In this document: piece by piece, positions 45,019 to 52,551 of the stretch
How the letters are laid out: each line of letters starts with the position of its first letter
Numbering within the stretch: position 1 is the first letter of the stretch
NCBI GenBank assembly: GCA_945905295.1
Contig: CAMDPX010000007.1
Location: 1 to 62,931, forward strand
DNA: 62,931 nt
Direction: 5' to 3'
From: Planctomyces sp. SH-PL62
GTDB taxonomy: Bacteria > Planctomycetota > Planctomycetia > Planctomycetales > Planctomycetaceae
Notes under the pieces: generated by a model
Databases searched by the model: none
The model's input: only the letters and a program-made list of their open reading frames with translations
What the model was told of the DNA's origin: nothing
Translations under genes and position numbers: made by a program

Positions 45019-46074
45019 ATGGAGCAGTTCGCCCGCGAAGTGATGTCTGGCCGGAAACGCGGTCTCGCGGCGAGTCTGTTGCGCGCGGGGTTGTGGTCGG
45101 CACAGTGGCCGTATCGCGTCGGAGTTAGCTGCAAGAACGTGGCATTTGATTTCCGGCTGCGCGAACCGTTTGAAGTTGGCGTGCCGGTCATCAGCGTCGG
45201 CAATCTCACGACCGGTGGAACTGGCAAGACGCCGATCGTCGCGTTCCTGGCCAATTGGTTTCGTGACGCGGGTGCGAATGTTGGTCTGCTGAGCCGGGGG
45301 TACAAGTCGCTCGACTCACAGGCGAACGACGAGAAGCTCGTGCTGGATCAGCTTTGTCCGGGAGTGCCGCAGTGGCTCAACCCGGATCGCATCCTGTCGG
45401 CGAAGCGAGCGGTTGTTGGTGGCTGCAATTTGTTGATTCTCGACGACGCCTTTCAACATCGCCGAGTGCATCGCGATCTCGACATCGCGCTGATCGACGC
45501 GACGAATCCGTGGGGATACGGGCATTGCCTGCCGCGCGGTTTGCTGCGCGAACCGATCGCCAACATCGAGCGAGCGGATTTGGTGATCGTCACGCGCACG
45601 GACCAGGTGTCGGCGGAGGAACTCACCGCGATCCGTGCGGAGTTGGTGCGGTACAATCAGGTCGGCACCGTGATCGAGGTTTCGTTTCGGCCAAGCCAAC
45701 TCATCAACAGCGCTGGCCAGTCGAAGCCGCTGGCCGAACTCGTCGGTCAAAGAGTCTTCGGCTTCTGCGGCATCGGCAATCCGGAATCCTTTGAGTGGAC
45801 GCTGTGGCAACTCGGTTTGGAGGTCGTGGGCTTCGAGTCGTTTCCTGACCATCACCATTTCACTTCGGAGGATCTCGCACGGCTTGGCGAACAAGCGAAG
45901 TCGAGCAACGCGGAACTGTTGCTGACGACTCACAAAGACCTCGTGAAGATTTCCGGCACGGAACTCGGTGGCCGACCCTTATGGGCGGTGCAGATTGGAA
46001 CGGAGATCGTTCGTGGCGCTCCGATGCTTGAAGCCCGGCTGTGGTCGATTCTGGAGCGAGTGCCGAAGTCGTAA
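45019..46074 (+). CDS. lpxK: Tetraacyldisaccharide 4'-kinase LpxK
   Basis: A 351-residue lipid A kinase. Near residue 60, VISVGNLTTGGTGKTPIVAFL is the Walker A region shared with the family, followed by LLSRGYKS. LILDDAFQHRRVHRDLDIALIDA contains the DDxFQHRR motif near residue 145. The C-terminal half has FGFCGIGNPESFEWTL and FESFPDHHHFTSEDLA. The protein works at the inner face of the membrane in the lipid A pathway, so its presence fits an LPS-type outer membrane in this planctomycete. The start lies 12 bp after a palindromic element. Confidence 0.93.
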   Translation: MEQFAREVMSGRKRGLAASLLRAGLWSAQWPYRVGVSCKNVAFDFRLREPFEVGVPVISVGNLTTGGTGKTPIVAFLANWFRDAGANVGLLSRGYKSLDSQANDEKLVLDQLCPGVPQWLNPDRILSAKRAVVGGCNLLILDDAFQHRRVHRDLDIALIDATNPWGYGHCLPRGLLREPIANIERADLVIVTRTDQVSAEELTAIRAELVRYNQVGTVIEVSFRPSQLINSAGQSKPLAELVGQRVFGFCGIGNPESFEWTLWQLGLEVVGFESFPDHHHFTSEDLARLGEQAKSSNAELLLTTHKDLVKISGTELGGRPLWAVQIGTEIVRGAPMLEARLWSILERVPKS

Positions 46075-46083
46075 CCAGCACGA

Positions 46084-46162
46084 CGTAGCCACGCTCGCCA
46101 AGAACGTGGGTTTCAGAACGTCGAGCCAATTTGTCCCCACGCTCTTGGCGAGCGTGGCTACG
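46084..46162. repeat. Palindromic element PAL-L between lpxK and pyrK
   Basis: 27-bp arms (46084-46110 and 46136-46162; CGTAGCCACGCTCGCCAAGA at the left end) with one mismatch and a 25-nt loop. The right arm contains a CCACGCTC/GAGCGTGG hairpin. Confidence 0.88.
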
Positions 46163-46205
46163 AGCAGACTGGCAATCTCGCGTCGTTCCCAGTACTCAAT
46201 ACCGC

Positions 46206-47183
46206 ATGAATCAACCCGCCTTTCCGCCGTGCTCTGCGTTGCAAGCGACCGCTCGCGTGGTCGAGCAAGAGCAGATGGCTCGCAACACGTTCCGGCTGCG
46301 ACTTCACTGCCCGGAGATCGCTCGCCGCATCATCCCCGGCCAGTTCTTTATGGTCCGTCCGGCGCGTGGAAGCGACCCGTTGCTCGGTCGGCCATTCGCT
46401 CTGTTTGATACCTACGATGATGAGCATGGACAGCCAGTCGGTTTCGATTTCGGCTACGTGACAGTCGGCAAGCTCACGGGGTTGATGCCCCGTTGGAAAG
46501 TCGGCGACGAAGTCTCTGTCTGGGGCCCGCTCGGCAACGGATTCCCGGTGGTGCCGGAGGGAACGAAGCACTTGATGTGCGTCGCGGGGGGCATTGGACA
46601 GACGCCGTTCCTGGCGGTCGCACGCGAGTTGTTGATGTCGCGGAGCTATGGAACGCCACCGCGCGCTCGGCGCGGGTCTCCCGACCCCGCCGCTGATCTG
46701 GACCGCAGGTCTCCAGAATCTGGCGACGCTTTGGGAGACCTGCGGTCGGCGGATGCGGCGGGGTCGGGAGACCCACGCCGAGCGCCGCTGAAAGTCTCGC
46801 TGTGCTACGGCGCTCGTTCGGCCGATTACCTCGCGGGGTTGGATCAATTCGCGATCGACGGACTCGATGTCCGATTGGCGACCGACGATGGCAGCCGAGG
46901 TCATCACGGATTTGTGACGGAGTTGCTCAAGCAATCGCTGAGTTCCGACTGTCCTCCGGACCTGATTTACTGCTGCGGGCCGGAGCCGATGATGCACGCG
47001 GTACAGAAGATTGCGACAGCGGCAAACGTCTCCTGTTGGCTCTCGCTGGAGACGCCGATGGCCTGCGGTATCGGCATCTGTTTCAGTTGCGTGGCCAAGA
47101 TTCAGCAAGACGATGGCGAGTGGGACTACCGACGGACATGCCTCGAAGGTCCCGTCTTTCCGGCGGCGAAAGTTGTGTTCTGA
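46206..47183 (+). CDS. pyrK: Dihydroorotate dehydrogenase electron transfer subunit PyrK-like
   Basis: 325 residues from the ATG at 46206. The FAD-binding barrel (residues about 15-110) has [22 protein letters not shown], with the FAD-contacting RPFAL. The NAD-binding half begins [20 protein letters not shown]. Cysteines of the C-terminal [2Fe-2S] cluster are in [28 protein letters not shown]. Residues 153-193 are encoded by a 41-codon nested palindromic element (46663-46785) inside the NAD-binding domain, just before [10 protein letters not shown]. No pyrD is adjacent, so the partner dehydrogenase is encoded elsewhere. Confidence 0.9.
   Translation: MNQPAFPPCSALQATARVVEQEQMARNTFRLRLHCPEIARRIIPGQFFMVRPARGSDPLLGRPFALFDTYDDEHGQPVGFDFGYVTVGKLTGLMPRWKVGDEVSVWGPLGNGFPVVPEGTKHLMCVAGGIGQTPFLAVARELLMSRSYGTPPRARRGSPDPAADLDRRSPESGDALGDLRSADAAGSGDPRRAPLKVSLCYGARSADYLAGLDQFAIDGLDVRLATDDGSRGHHGFVTELLKQSLSSDCPPDLIYCCGPEPMMHAVQKIATAANVSCWLSLETPMACGIGICFSCVAKIQQDDGEWDYRRTCLEGPVFPAAKVVF
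46663..46785. repeat. Nested palindromic element PAL-M, in frame inside pyrK
   Basis: The outer 31-bp arms (46663-46693 and 46755-46785) have one mismatch; inside them, a second perfect 14-bp pair (46701-46714 and 46734-46747) is centred. Total length 123 nt, exactly 41 codons. It is read without a stop in pyrK. Confidence 0.9.
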
Positions 47184-47297
47184 GTCCGGCTGATGGCTGT
47201 TAGCCGATGGCTGATGGCCGTTATCCCAATTCTTAAAAACTGAAAACGGCCCTCGGCTCTCGGCCGAGCCAGTTCTGTTGATGGAAAGGCATCCGTG
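47184..47297. other. Intergenic repeat region before the PVC cytochrome gene
   Basis: It contains the GGCTGATGGCTG-type repeat (47190-47230) shared with mnmG, then a short palindromic CTCGGCTCTCGGCCGAG. The promoter of the following gene is not evident. Confidence 0.5.
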
Positions 47298-50200
47298 ATG
47301 TGGAAGACGATCTCAAGGTGTCTTGCAAGCGTGACCTTGATCGCTGTTGGATTCAACGTGATCGCGCAGGACAAGCCGTCACCGCTCGAACAAGGCAAGT
47401 CGCTCAAAGAGCTCATGCCGCGAATTCCGGCGACCGAGATCAAAGACGCGATTAAGACGTTCCAAGTCGAGCGTGGCTTCAAGCTGGAACTCGTCGCGGG
47501 CGAGCCGCTGGTCGGTGATCCGGTTGATGCCTGCTTCGATGAGTTCGGCCGAATGTACGTTGCCGAGTTCCACGGATATCCGTACTCGGCCGAGCCGACG
47601 AAATTGCATCCCAAAGGTGGTGGCAAGAAGAACGACGGCATCATCCGGTTGCTGGAAGACACCGACGGCGACGGCAAGTTCGAGAAGAGCACCGTCTTCG
47701 CCGACAACTTCGAGTGGGCGTTGTCGGTCTGCTGCTTTGACTGCGGCGTGTTCGTCATCGGACATCCGCATTTGTGGTACTTCAAGGACACCGATGGCGA
47801 CGGCAAGGCGGATGTTCGCAAGATCGTGCTCACCGGTTTCGGCAAAGACAACGTGCAAGCGTTGGCGAACAACTTGAAGTGGGGCTTGGAGAATCGCATC
47901 CTCGTCGCCGGCGGTCGCAATCCGAACGCTCTGACGCGAGACGGCAAGCCGGTGATGTCGGGGACCAGCGATTTCTCATTCGATCCACGAGTGCTGCTAC
48001 GTAGCCGTCACGCTCCGCGTGACGAGCCGAACGCTCCAAAAGACTCCCCATCTTCTGCGACGCCGAAACAGAATGACGCCAACTCTTCATCGGCTCGTCA
48101 CGCGGAGCGTGACGGCTACGTAGACGGCATCGAACTCCTCAGCGGCGGTGAGCAGTTCGGGCATTCGACGGACGACTGGGGCAATCGCTTCGTCTGCAAC
48201 AACAGCAATCACATCGAGCACGTCGTCCTGCCGCGCCGATATGTGAATCGCAATCCGACGTTCATTGCCGGCGGGACGGTGCGCAGCATTGGGGCTGAGG
48301 GAGCTGCCGCAACGGTCTTTCGCCGCAGTCCGCCGGAGCCGTGGCGGATTGTTCGGACCGCGCGGCGCGTGGCCGATCCGAAGTTCGCGGGTCTACCGCA
48401 AAGTGAGCGAGTCCCCATCGGCTTCTTCACGTCGGCCACGGGCGTGACGATCTATCGGGGTGGAGCGTACCCCGAAGAGTTTCGCGGCAACGCCTTCATC
48501 GGCGATGTCGGCGCGAATCTGATTCATCGCAAGATCATGACGCCGACCGGAGCCAGCTTCGTCGCCAAACGAGCCGACGAAAACACCGAATTCGTGACCT
48601 CGACCGACAACTGGTTCCGGCCTGTGAACTTCGTCAACGCGCCGGATGGGACGCTGTATGTGCTCGACATGTACCGCGAGACGATCGAGCATCCCGCCTC
48701 GATTCCCGAAGACATCAAGGCGATGGTCGATCTCGAAAGCGGCCACGATCGGGGACGTATCTGGCGGTTGGTCGGTCCCGACGGTCAACGAATGAAAGTC
48801 GAGCCGATCGGCAAGTTGCCGCCGGAGCAGCTCATCAAGCAGTTCTGGTCGCCAAGCTCGTGGAACCGCGAAACCGCGCAGCGGCTGTTCGTCGAACGAG
48901 GCGACTTATCGGTCGTCCCGTCATTGCGTCGCATGGCGGCCCTGAATCGTTCGCCGCTCGCGCGATTGCATTGTCTCTACACGTTGGCCGGTCTCAATGC
49001 GATGAAGTCGGACGTGCTGATGGTGAACCTCAAGCATCCCGAACCGCGCTTGCGAGCACATGTGTTGCGACTGGCCGAGCCGCTGTTCGCACAAGATCGA
49101 GAACTGGCCGAGGCCGCCGCCGAACGAGCGACGGACGACAGCGACCTCGTCCGCTGGCAACTGGCGTTCTCGGCCGGAGAGATGCCGAATGATCTCGCGG
49201 TCGCGACGCTCAGCCGATTGGCTCGCGATCCGCGCAACACTGGTGACATTCGCACGGCGATGATGACCTCGCTGAGCGGTAAAGCGACGGCGTTTCTGGA
49301 AGCTCTTGCCGGCGATGCTGAGTTCGCGAAGCAGGCACACGCTTCTGGTTGGTACACGGAGCTCGCACGGATGCTGGGCACCGATGCGAATCCCGCCGCA
49401 GGTGCGAGTGTTTTGAAGATCGTCGTCAACGACCAACTTGCTCCGGCCGCTCGGTCGGCGATCTTGATCGCATTGGGTGATGGACTGCGGCGTCGCGGGA
49501 TGACCATTGAACGCCTGCTGGACGCGGCTCAATCCGACAGCCAGCTCCGGCAAGCGTTGACCCTCTTCACAAGCAAGTCGCTGACCGCCGCGAAGGATGC
49601 CGAGCGTCCGATTGCCGAACGAGTCGCCGCTGTGCGAGTGCTGGCATTTCTCGATTGCGCCTCGTGCCGCCAGTCGTTGGGCGAACTGCTCAACCCGCAG
49701 GTCGATCCGCAATTGCAGATCGCGGCGGCGAACTCGCTGGGCCAATTGGGACATGCCGAGGTGCCGAGCTTGTTGCTGACTGGTTGGCGAAGTCACTCGC
49801 CCGGCCTGCGTCGCGAGGTGGTCGATGCGCTGCTCCGTTCAACCGATCGAGTCGGCTCACTGCTTGACGCTCTGCAAGCCGGTACGGTGCTGCGCGGCGA
49901 GATCGAACGGGACAAGAAAGATTTGTTGCTCAATCATCCGAAGTCGGAACTGCGCGACCGTGCGAAGAAGCTGCTGGCTGGCGACGTCGATGCCAATCGA
50001 GCAAAGGTCATCGCTGACTACAAACCGGCGTTGGATACTCCCGGCGACATCGCAAGGGGGAAGTTGCTCTTCCAGCAGAAGTGCGCGAACTGCCATCAGA
50101 TCGCCGGAGTCGGCCACGTCGTCGGGCCAAACTTGCAGAGCGTTGCCAATAAGTCGACTGCCGATCTGTTGATCGCGATCCTCGATCCGAATCGAGAGGC

Positions 50201-50465
50201 TCAGCCAAACTTCGCGACCTACGTTGTCGAGACGCAGGACGGCAAAGTGCTCAACGGCCTGTTGGTCGGCGATACCGCGACCAGCGTCACGCTACGCCGA
50301 GCTGAAGCCAAAGAAGATGTCGTGCTGCGGAGCAACATTGAGACGATCGTCTCCAACGGAAAATCGCTGATGCCCGAGGGGTTCGAGAAAGACGTCTCAC
50401 CCGCCGCACTGGCGGACTTGCTGGCGTATTTGAAGTCGTTGGGGTTGGTGGATTCGAAACCTTAG
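47298..50465 (+). CDS. PVC-type membrane-bound dehydrogenase/heme-binding protein with HEAT repeats
   Basis: 1055 residues from the ATG at 47298; GGAAAGG lies upstream and a signal peptide (CLASVTLIAVGFNVIA) follows. N-terminal domain about 30-480 is the PVC-type dehydrogenase domain (LELVAGEPLVGDPVDACFDEFGRMYVAEFHGYP; GFGKDNVQALANNLKWG; GNAFIGDVGANLIHRK; TLYVLDMYRETIEHP). A HEAT-like helical region covers about 540-860. The C-terminal cytochrome domain has GKLLFQQKCANCHQIAGVGHVVGPNL with the CxxCH heme site. Residues about 233-275 are encoded by a palindromic element (RSRHAPRDEP...HAERDGYVDG). It is probably periplasmic; the substrate is unknown. Confidence 0.88.
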   Translation: MWKTISRCLASVTLIAVGFNVIAQDKPSPLEQGKSLKELMPRIPATEIKDAIKTFQVERGFKLELVAGEPLVGDPVDACFDEFGRMYVAEFHGYPYSAEPTKLHPKGGGKKNDGIIRLLEDTDGDGKFEKSTVFADNFEWALSVCCFDCGVFVIGHPHLWYFKDTDGDGKADVRKIVLTGFGKDNVQALANNLKWGLENRILVAGGRNPNALTRDGKPVMSGTSDFSFDPRVLLRSRHAPRDEPNAPKDSPSSATPKQNDANSSSARHAERDGYVDGIELLSGGEQFGHSTDDWGNRFVCNNSNHIEHVVLPRRYVNRNPTFIAGGTVRSIGAEGAAATVFRRSPPEPWRIVRTARRVADPKFAGLPQSERVPIGFFTSATGVTIYRGGAYPEEFRGNAFIGDVGANLIHRKIMTPTGASFVAKRADENTEFVTSTDNWFRPVNFVNAPDGTLYVLDMYRETIEHPASIPEDIKAMVDLESGHDRGRIWRLVGPDGQRMKVEPIGKLPPEQLIKQFWSPSSWNRETAQRLFVERGDLSVVPSLRRMAALNRSPLARLHCLYTLAGLNAMKSDVLMVNLKHPEPRLRAHVLRLAEPLFAQDRELAEAAAERATDDSDLVRWQLAFSAGEMPNDLAVATLSRLARDPRNTGDIRTAMMTSLSGKATAFLEALAGDAEFAKQAHASGWYTELARMLGTDANPAAGASVLKIVVNDQLAPAARSAILIALGDGLRRRGMTIERLLDAAQSDSQLRQALTLFTSKSLTAAKDAERPIAERVAAVRVLAFLDCASCRQSLGELLNPQVDPQLQIAAANSLGQLGHAEVPSLLLTGWRSHSPGLRREVVDALLRSTDRVGSLLDALQAGTVLRGEIERDKKDLLLNHPKSELRDRAKKLLAGDVDANRAKVIADYKPALDTPGDIARGKLLFQQKCANCHQIAGVGHVVGPNLQSVANKSTADLLIAILDPNREAQPNFATYVVETQDGKVLNGLLVGDTATSVTLRRAEAKEDVVLRSNIETIVSNGKSLMPEGFEKDVSPAALADLLAYLKSLGLVDSKP
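47997..48123. repeat. Palindromic element PAL-N, in frame inside the PVC cytochrome gene
   Basis: Perfect 34-bp arms (47997-48030 and 48090-48123) with a 59-nt spacer. Each arm contains GTCACGC-TCC-GCGTGAC. The reading frame is uninterrupted (SRHAPRDEPN at one arm, SARHAERDGYV at the other). Confidence 0.92.
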
Positions 50466-50492
50466 TGACGTTGCCTTCATGGAAGGGAAAGT

Positions 50493-50566
50493 GCCCGACG
50501 AATCGAAGGAGACGACGAATGAGGGGCTCGGCCAAACCATTTGTCGTCTCCTTTCATTCGTCGGGC
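50493..50566. repeat. Palindromic element PAL-B between convergent genes
   Basis: 29-bp arms (50493-50521 and 50538-50566) with three mismatches and a 16-nt loop. It lies between the stops of the PVC cytochrome gene (50465) and the DUF1552 gene (50573), so it could act as a bidirectional terminator. Confidence 0.85.
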
Positions 50567-50572
50567 TCTTTC

Positions 50573-51925
50573 TCAAACAAGTCCCGTCAGCGTGCCATTT
50601 GAGTCGCGAAACTTGTCGGCTTCGACCCCCATTTTCTGGATCAGCGTCAGCAGCACATTCGACAGAGGCGGGTGACTGTTCGGTTCCCAGCCGAGATGCT
50701 GGCCGTGCTTCAGCCCCAGCTTGTTTCCGCCAGCCACGAGCAACGGCAGGTTCTTGGGCGAGTGATCGCCTCCCGCGCCCGAATTCATGCCGGAGCCGAA
50801 CATCACCAGCGTGTTGTCGAGCATGTTCCCGTCCCCTTCCTTCGTGGACTTGAGGAACGTCAGGAACCGGCCGAGTCGTTCAAGATGGAAGCGGTCGATG
50901 ATGCCCAGCTTCTTGAGCATCTCTTTGTCGCCGCCGTGATGCGACAGTTCGTGATGATTCTCGCCACCGCCGCCGTAGCCGCCCGCTTCGCGCGACCACT
51001 CGAAGGTGATGACCCGCGTCGTGTCGGTCAGGAATGCGAGGTACGACACTTCGAGCATCACGTCCAACCACATCGGCCGGTCGTGAGCGTTCCCTGGCTG
51101 ACTGCCGAGTTGCAAGTTATTGGGATCAACCTGCGGCTTCGGGACATCGACCCACGCTTCGAGACGCCCAACTCGTTGTTCGGTCTCGCGCACGGACGTC
51201 AAATACTCGTCGAGCTTCTTTTGATCCTGCTTGCCGAGCTTGTCGTTGAGCGACTTCGCCTCGCCGCGCACGCTGTCGAGGATCGACTTCCGTTCGGCGT
51301 AGCGTCGCAACGTCGCCGCGCGATCGGCGGCACTATCGGGAACGAACAATCTTTCAAAGAGCCGCTTCGGTGAATTCTCGGAAGGCATCGGTGTGCCGCT
51401 GCGATCGAACGACAGCGTGTGCGAATGCCCGGCCGAGCCGGTGCCGCTGGCGTCCGACAATTGCAACGACGGAAACCGCGTCTGCTTGCCGTGTAACTCG
51501 GCGACGACTTGGTCGGCGGAAACTTGATTCGTGTAGTCTGCTCCGGGAGTCGCCTTGAGATCGGCACCGGTCAGCCAGGTATCCGCTCCGCTGTGTCCGC
51601 CTTGCGAGGCGGGATGTCCAAGACCGGTCACCACCGAGAAGTCGGCGCGATGTTCTTTCAAGACTTCGAGCGTCGGCGACAGCGTGTAGTCGCGTCCTTT
51701 GTCGCTGGGCATCCATTCCAGAATGTTGACGCCGTTGGGGACGTAGCAACAAATCATCCGCGGATGCGTCCCCATCGATTTCTCAAGCGGCTTGTACTGC
51801 GACGGAGCGGCCCACCCGCGCGGGAGCATCGCATCGAGCAACGGCAGAGCGAGGCAGGTTCCGATTCCTCTGAGAACGTGTCGGCGAGAAACTGTCCGAG
51901 GCAACATGGCCAACTCACTTTCCAT
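50573..51925 (-). CDS. DUF1552 family protein
   Basis: A 450-residue protein with a Tat-like signal (SRRHVLRGIGTCLALPLLDAMLP). Family motifs: RMICCYVPNGVNILEWMP near residue 58, LSPTLEVLKEHRADFSVVTGL, SQGGHSGADTWLTGADL, then FTFLKSTKEGDGNMLDNTLVMFGSGMNSGAGGDHSPKNLPLLVAGG near residue 380. DUF1552 genes usually directly follow a DUF1592-family gene. Here the DUF1592 gene is 600 bp upstream on the same strand, with hicAB and a palindrome between. The enzymatic role is unknown. Confidence 0.9.
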   Translation of the reverse strand: MESELAMLPRTVSRRHVLRGIGTCLALPLLDAMLPRGWAAPSQYKPLEKSMGTHPRMICCYVPNGVNILEWMPSDKGRDYTLSPTLEVLKEHRADFSVVTGLGHPASQGGHSGADTWLTGADLKATPGADYTNQVSADQVVAELHGKQTRFPSLQLSDASGTGSAGHSHTLSFDRSGTPMPSENSPKRLFERLFVPDSAADRAATLRRYAERKSILDSVRGEAKSLNDKLGKQDQKKLDEYLTSVRETEQRVGRLEAWVDVPKPQVDPNNLQLGSQPGNAHDRPMWLDVMLEVSYLAFLTDTTRVITFEWSREAGGYGGGGENHHELSHHGGDKEMLKKLGIIDRFHLERLGRFLTFLKSTKEGDGNMLDNTLVMFGSGMNSGAGGDHSPKNLPLLVAGGNKLGLKHGQHLGWEPNSHPPLSNVLLTLIQKMGVEADKFRDSNGTLTGLV

Positions 51926-51944
51926 AGCGGATTCAAATCTCCGT

Positions 51945-52007
51945 GTAGCCTGACTCTCTGAGTCGGGAGTTTTCTCGAAAGATTACCGACTCGGAGAGTC
52001 AGGCCAC
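51945..52007. repeat. Palindromic element PAL-C upstream of the DUF1552 gene
   Basis: 22-bp arms (51945-51966 and 51986-52007) with two mismatches, 20 bp before the DUF1552 start and 26 bp after the hicB stop. Confidence 0.85.
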
Positions 52008-52032
52008 GGACTTCTCAGAGAGCCTCTCACAA

Positions 52033-52248
52033 TCAAGCGAGGACCAAGCGACGACCTTTTGGCTCTGGGATGGGATCGCCGAATTCTTTCGCTGTGTCGA
52101 TCCATAATCGAATGGCCTGCTGAGCGCTGCGCACTGCCGACTCAGGCCGATCACCGTGTGCCATGCAACCGGGCAACTCAGGAACCTCGGCGACGAAGAC
52201 CGCATCTTCGTCGCTCCAATAGACGATCACTTCATATTTGTAGCTCAT
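52033..52248 (-). CDS. hicB: HicB family antitoxin
   Basis: A 71-residue protein with the HicB fold: YEVIVYWSDEDAVFVAEVPELPGCMAHGDRPESAVRSAQQAIRLWIDTA, where VAEVPELPGCMAHGDxxExA is the family signature. The short C-terminus lacks a clear helix-turn-helix. It overlaps the hicA gene by 4 nt (52245-52248), in toxin-first order. Confidence 0.9.
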   Translation of the reverse strand: MSYKYEVIVYWSDEDAVFVAEVPELPGCMAHGDRPESAVRSAQQAIRLWIDTAKEFGDPIPEPKGRRLVLA

Positions 52249-52499
52249 TCATCGGCTCCTAGCTGGTACTTCAAAATGACGGCGCGAACCTGCTTCACTT
52301 GATATGCTTTGGCCTTGTTGCCATCGCATTGCAGGTTCAGTTTTTCTTCGAGGCCCGCTTTGCGAAAGTGGTGATGACTTCCACGAGTTCTTTCGGAAAA
52401 ACCAAGGTGGATGAGCAGGCCGCGCAGATCGTCAAAGCGGATGTTCGCATCGGCCCGGCCACTCAGGATCTGCTGGATCAGTTTCTGATGTTTGCTCAT
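52245..52499 (-). CDS. hicA: HicA-type mRNA interferase toxin
   Basis: 84 residues, MSKHQKLIQQILSGRADANIRFDDLRGLLIHLGFSERTRGSHHHFRKAG. The double-stranded-RNA-binding-like fold includes GFSERTRGSHHHF, where the SHH His is the likely catalytic residue (SHxxF motif). C-terminal KAYQVKQVRAVILKYQL is typical. It forms an operon with hicB and separates the DUF1592 and DUF1552 genes. Confidence 0.88.
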   Translation of the reverse strand: MSKHQKLIQQILSGRADANIRFDDLRGLLIHLGFSERTRGSHHHFRKAGLEEKLNLQCDGNKAKAYQVKQVRAVILKYQLGADE

Positions 52500-52551
52500 G
52501 AATGAAAACCCCGGCCTGAAAATCGGGCCATGACATTCCCGGAGACATCTC

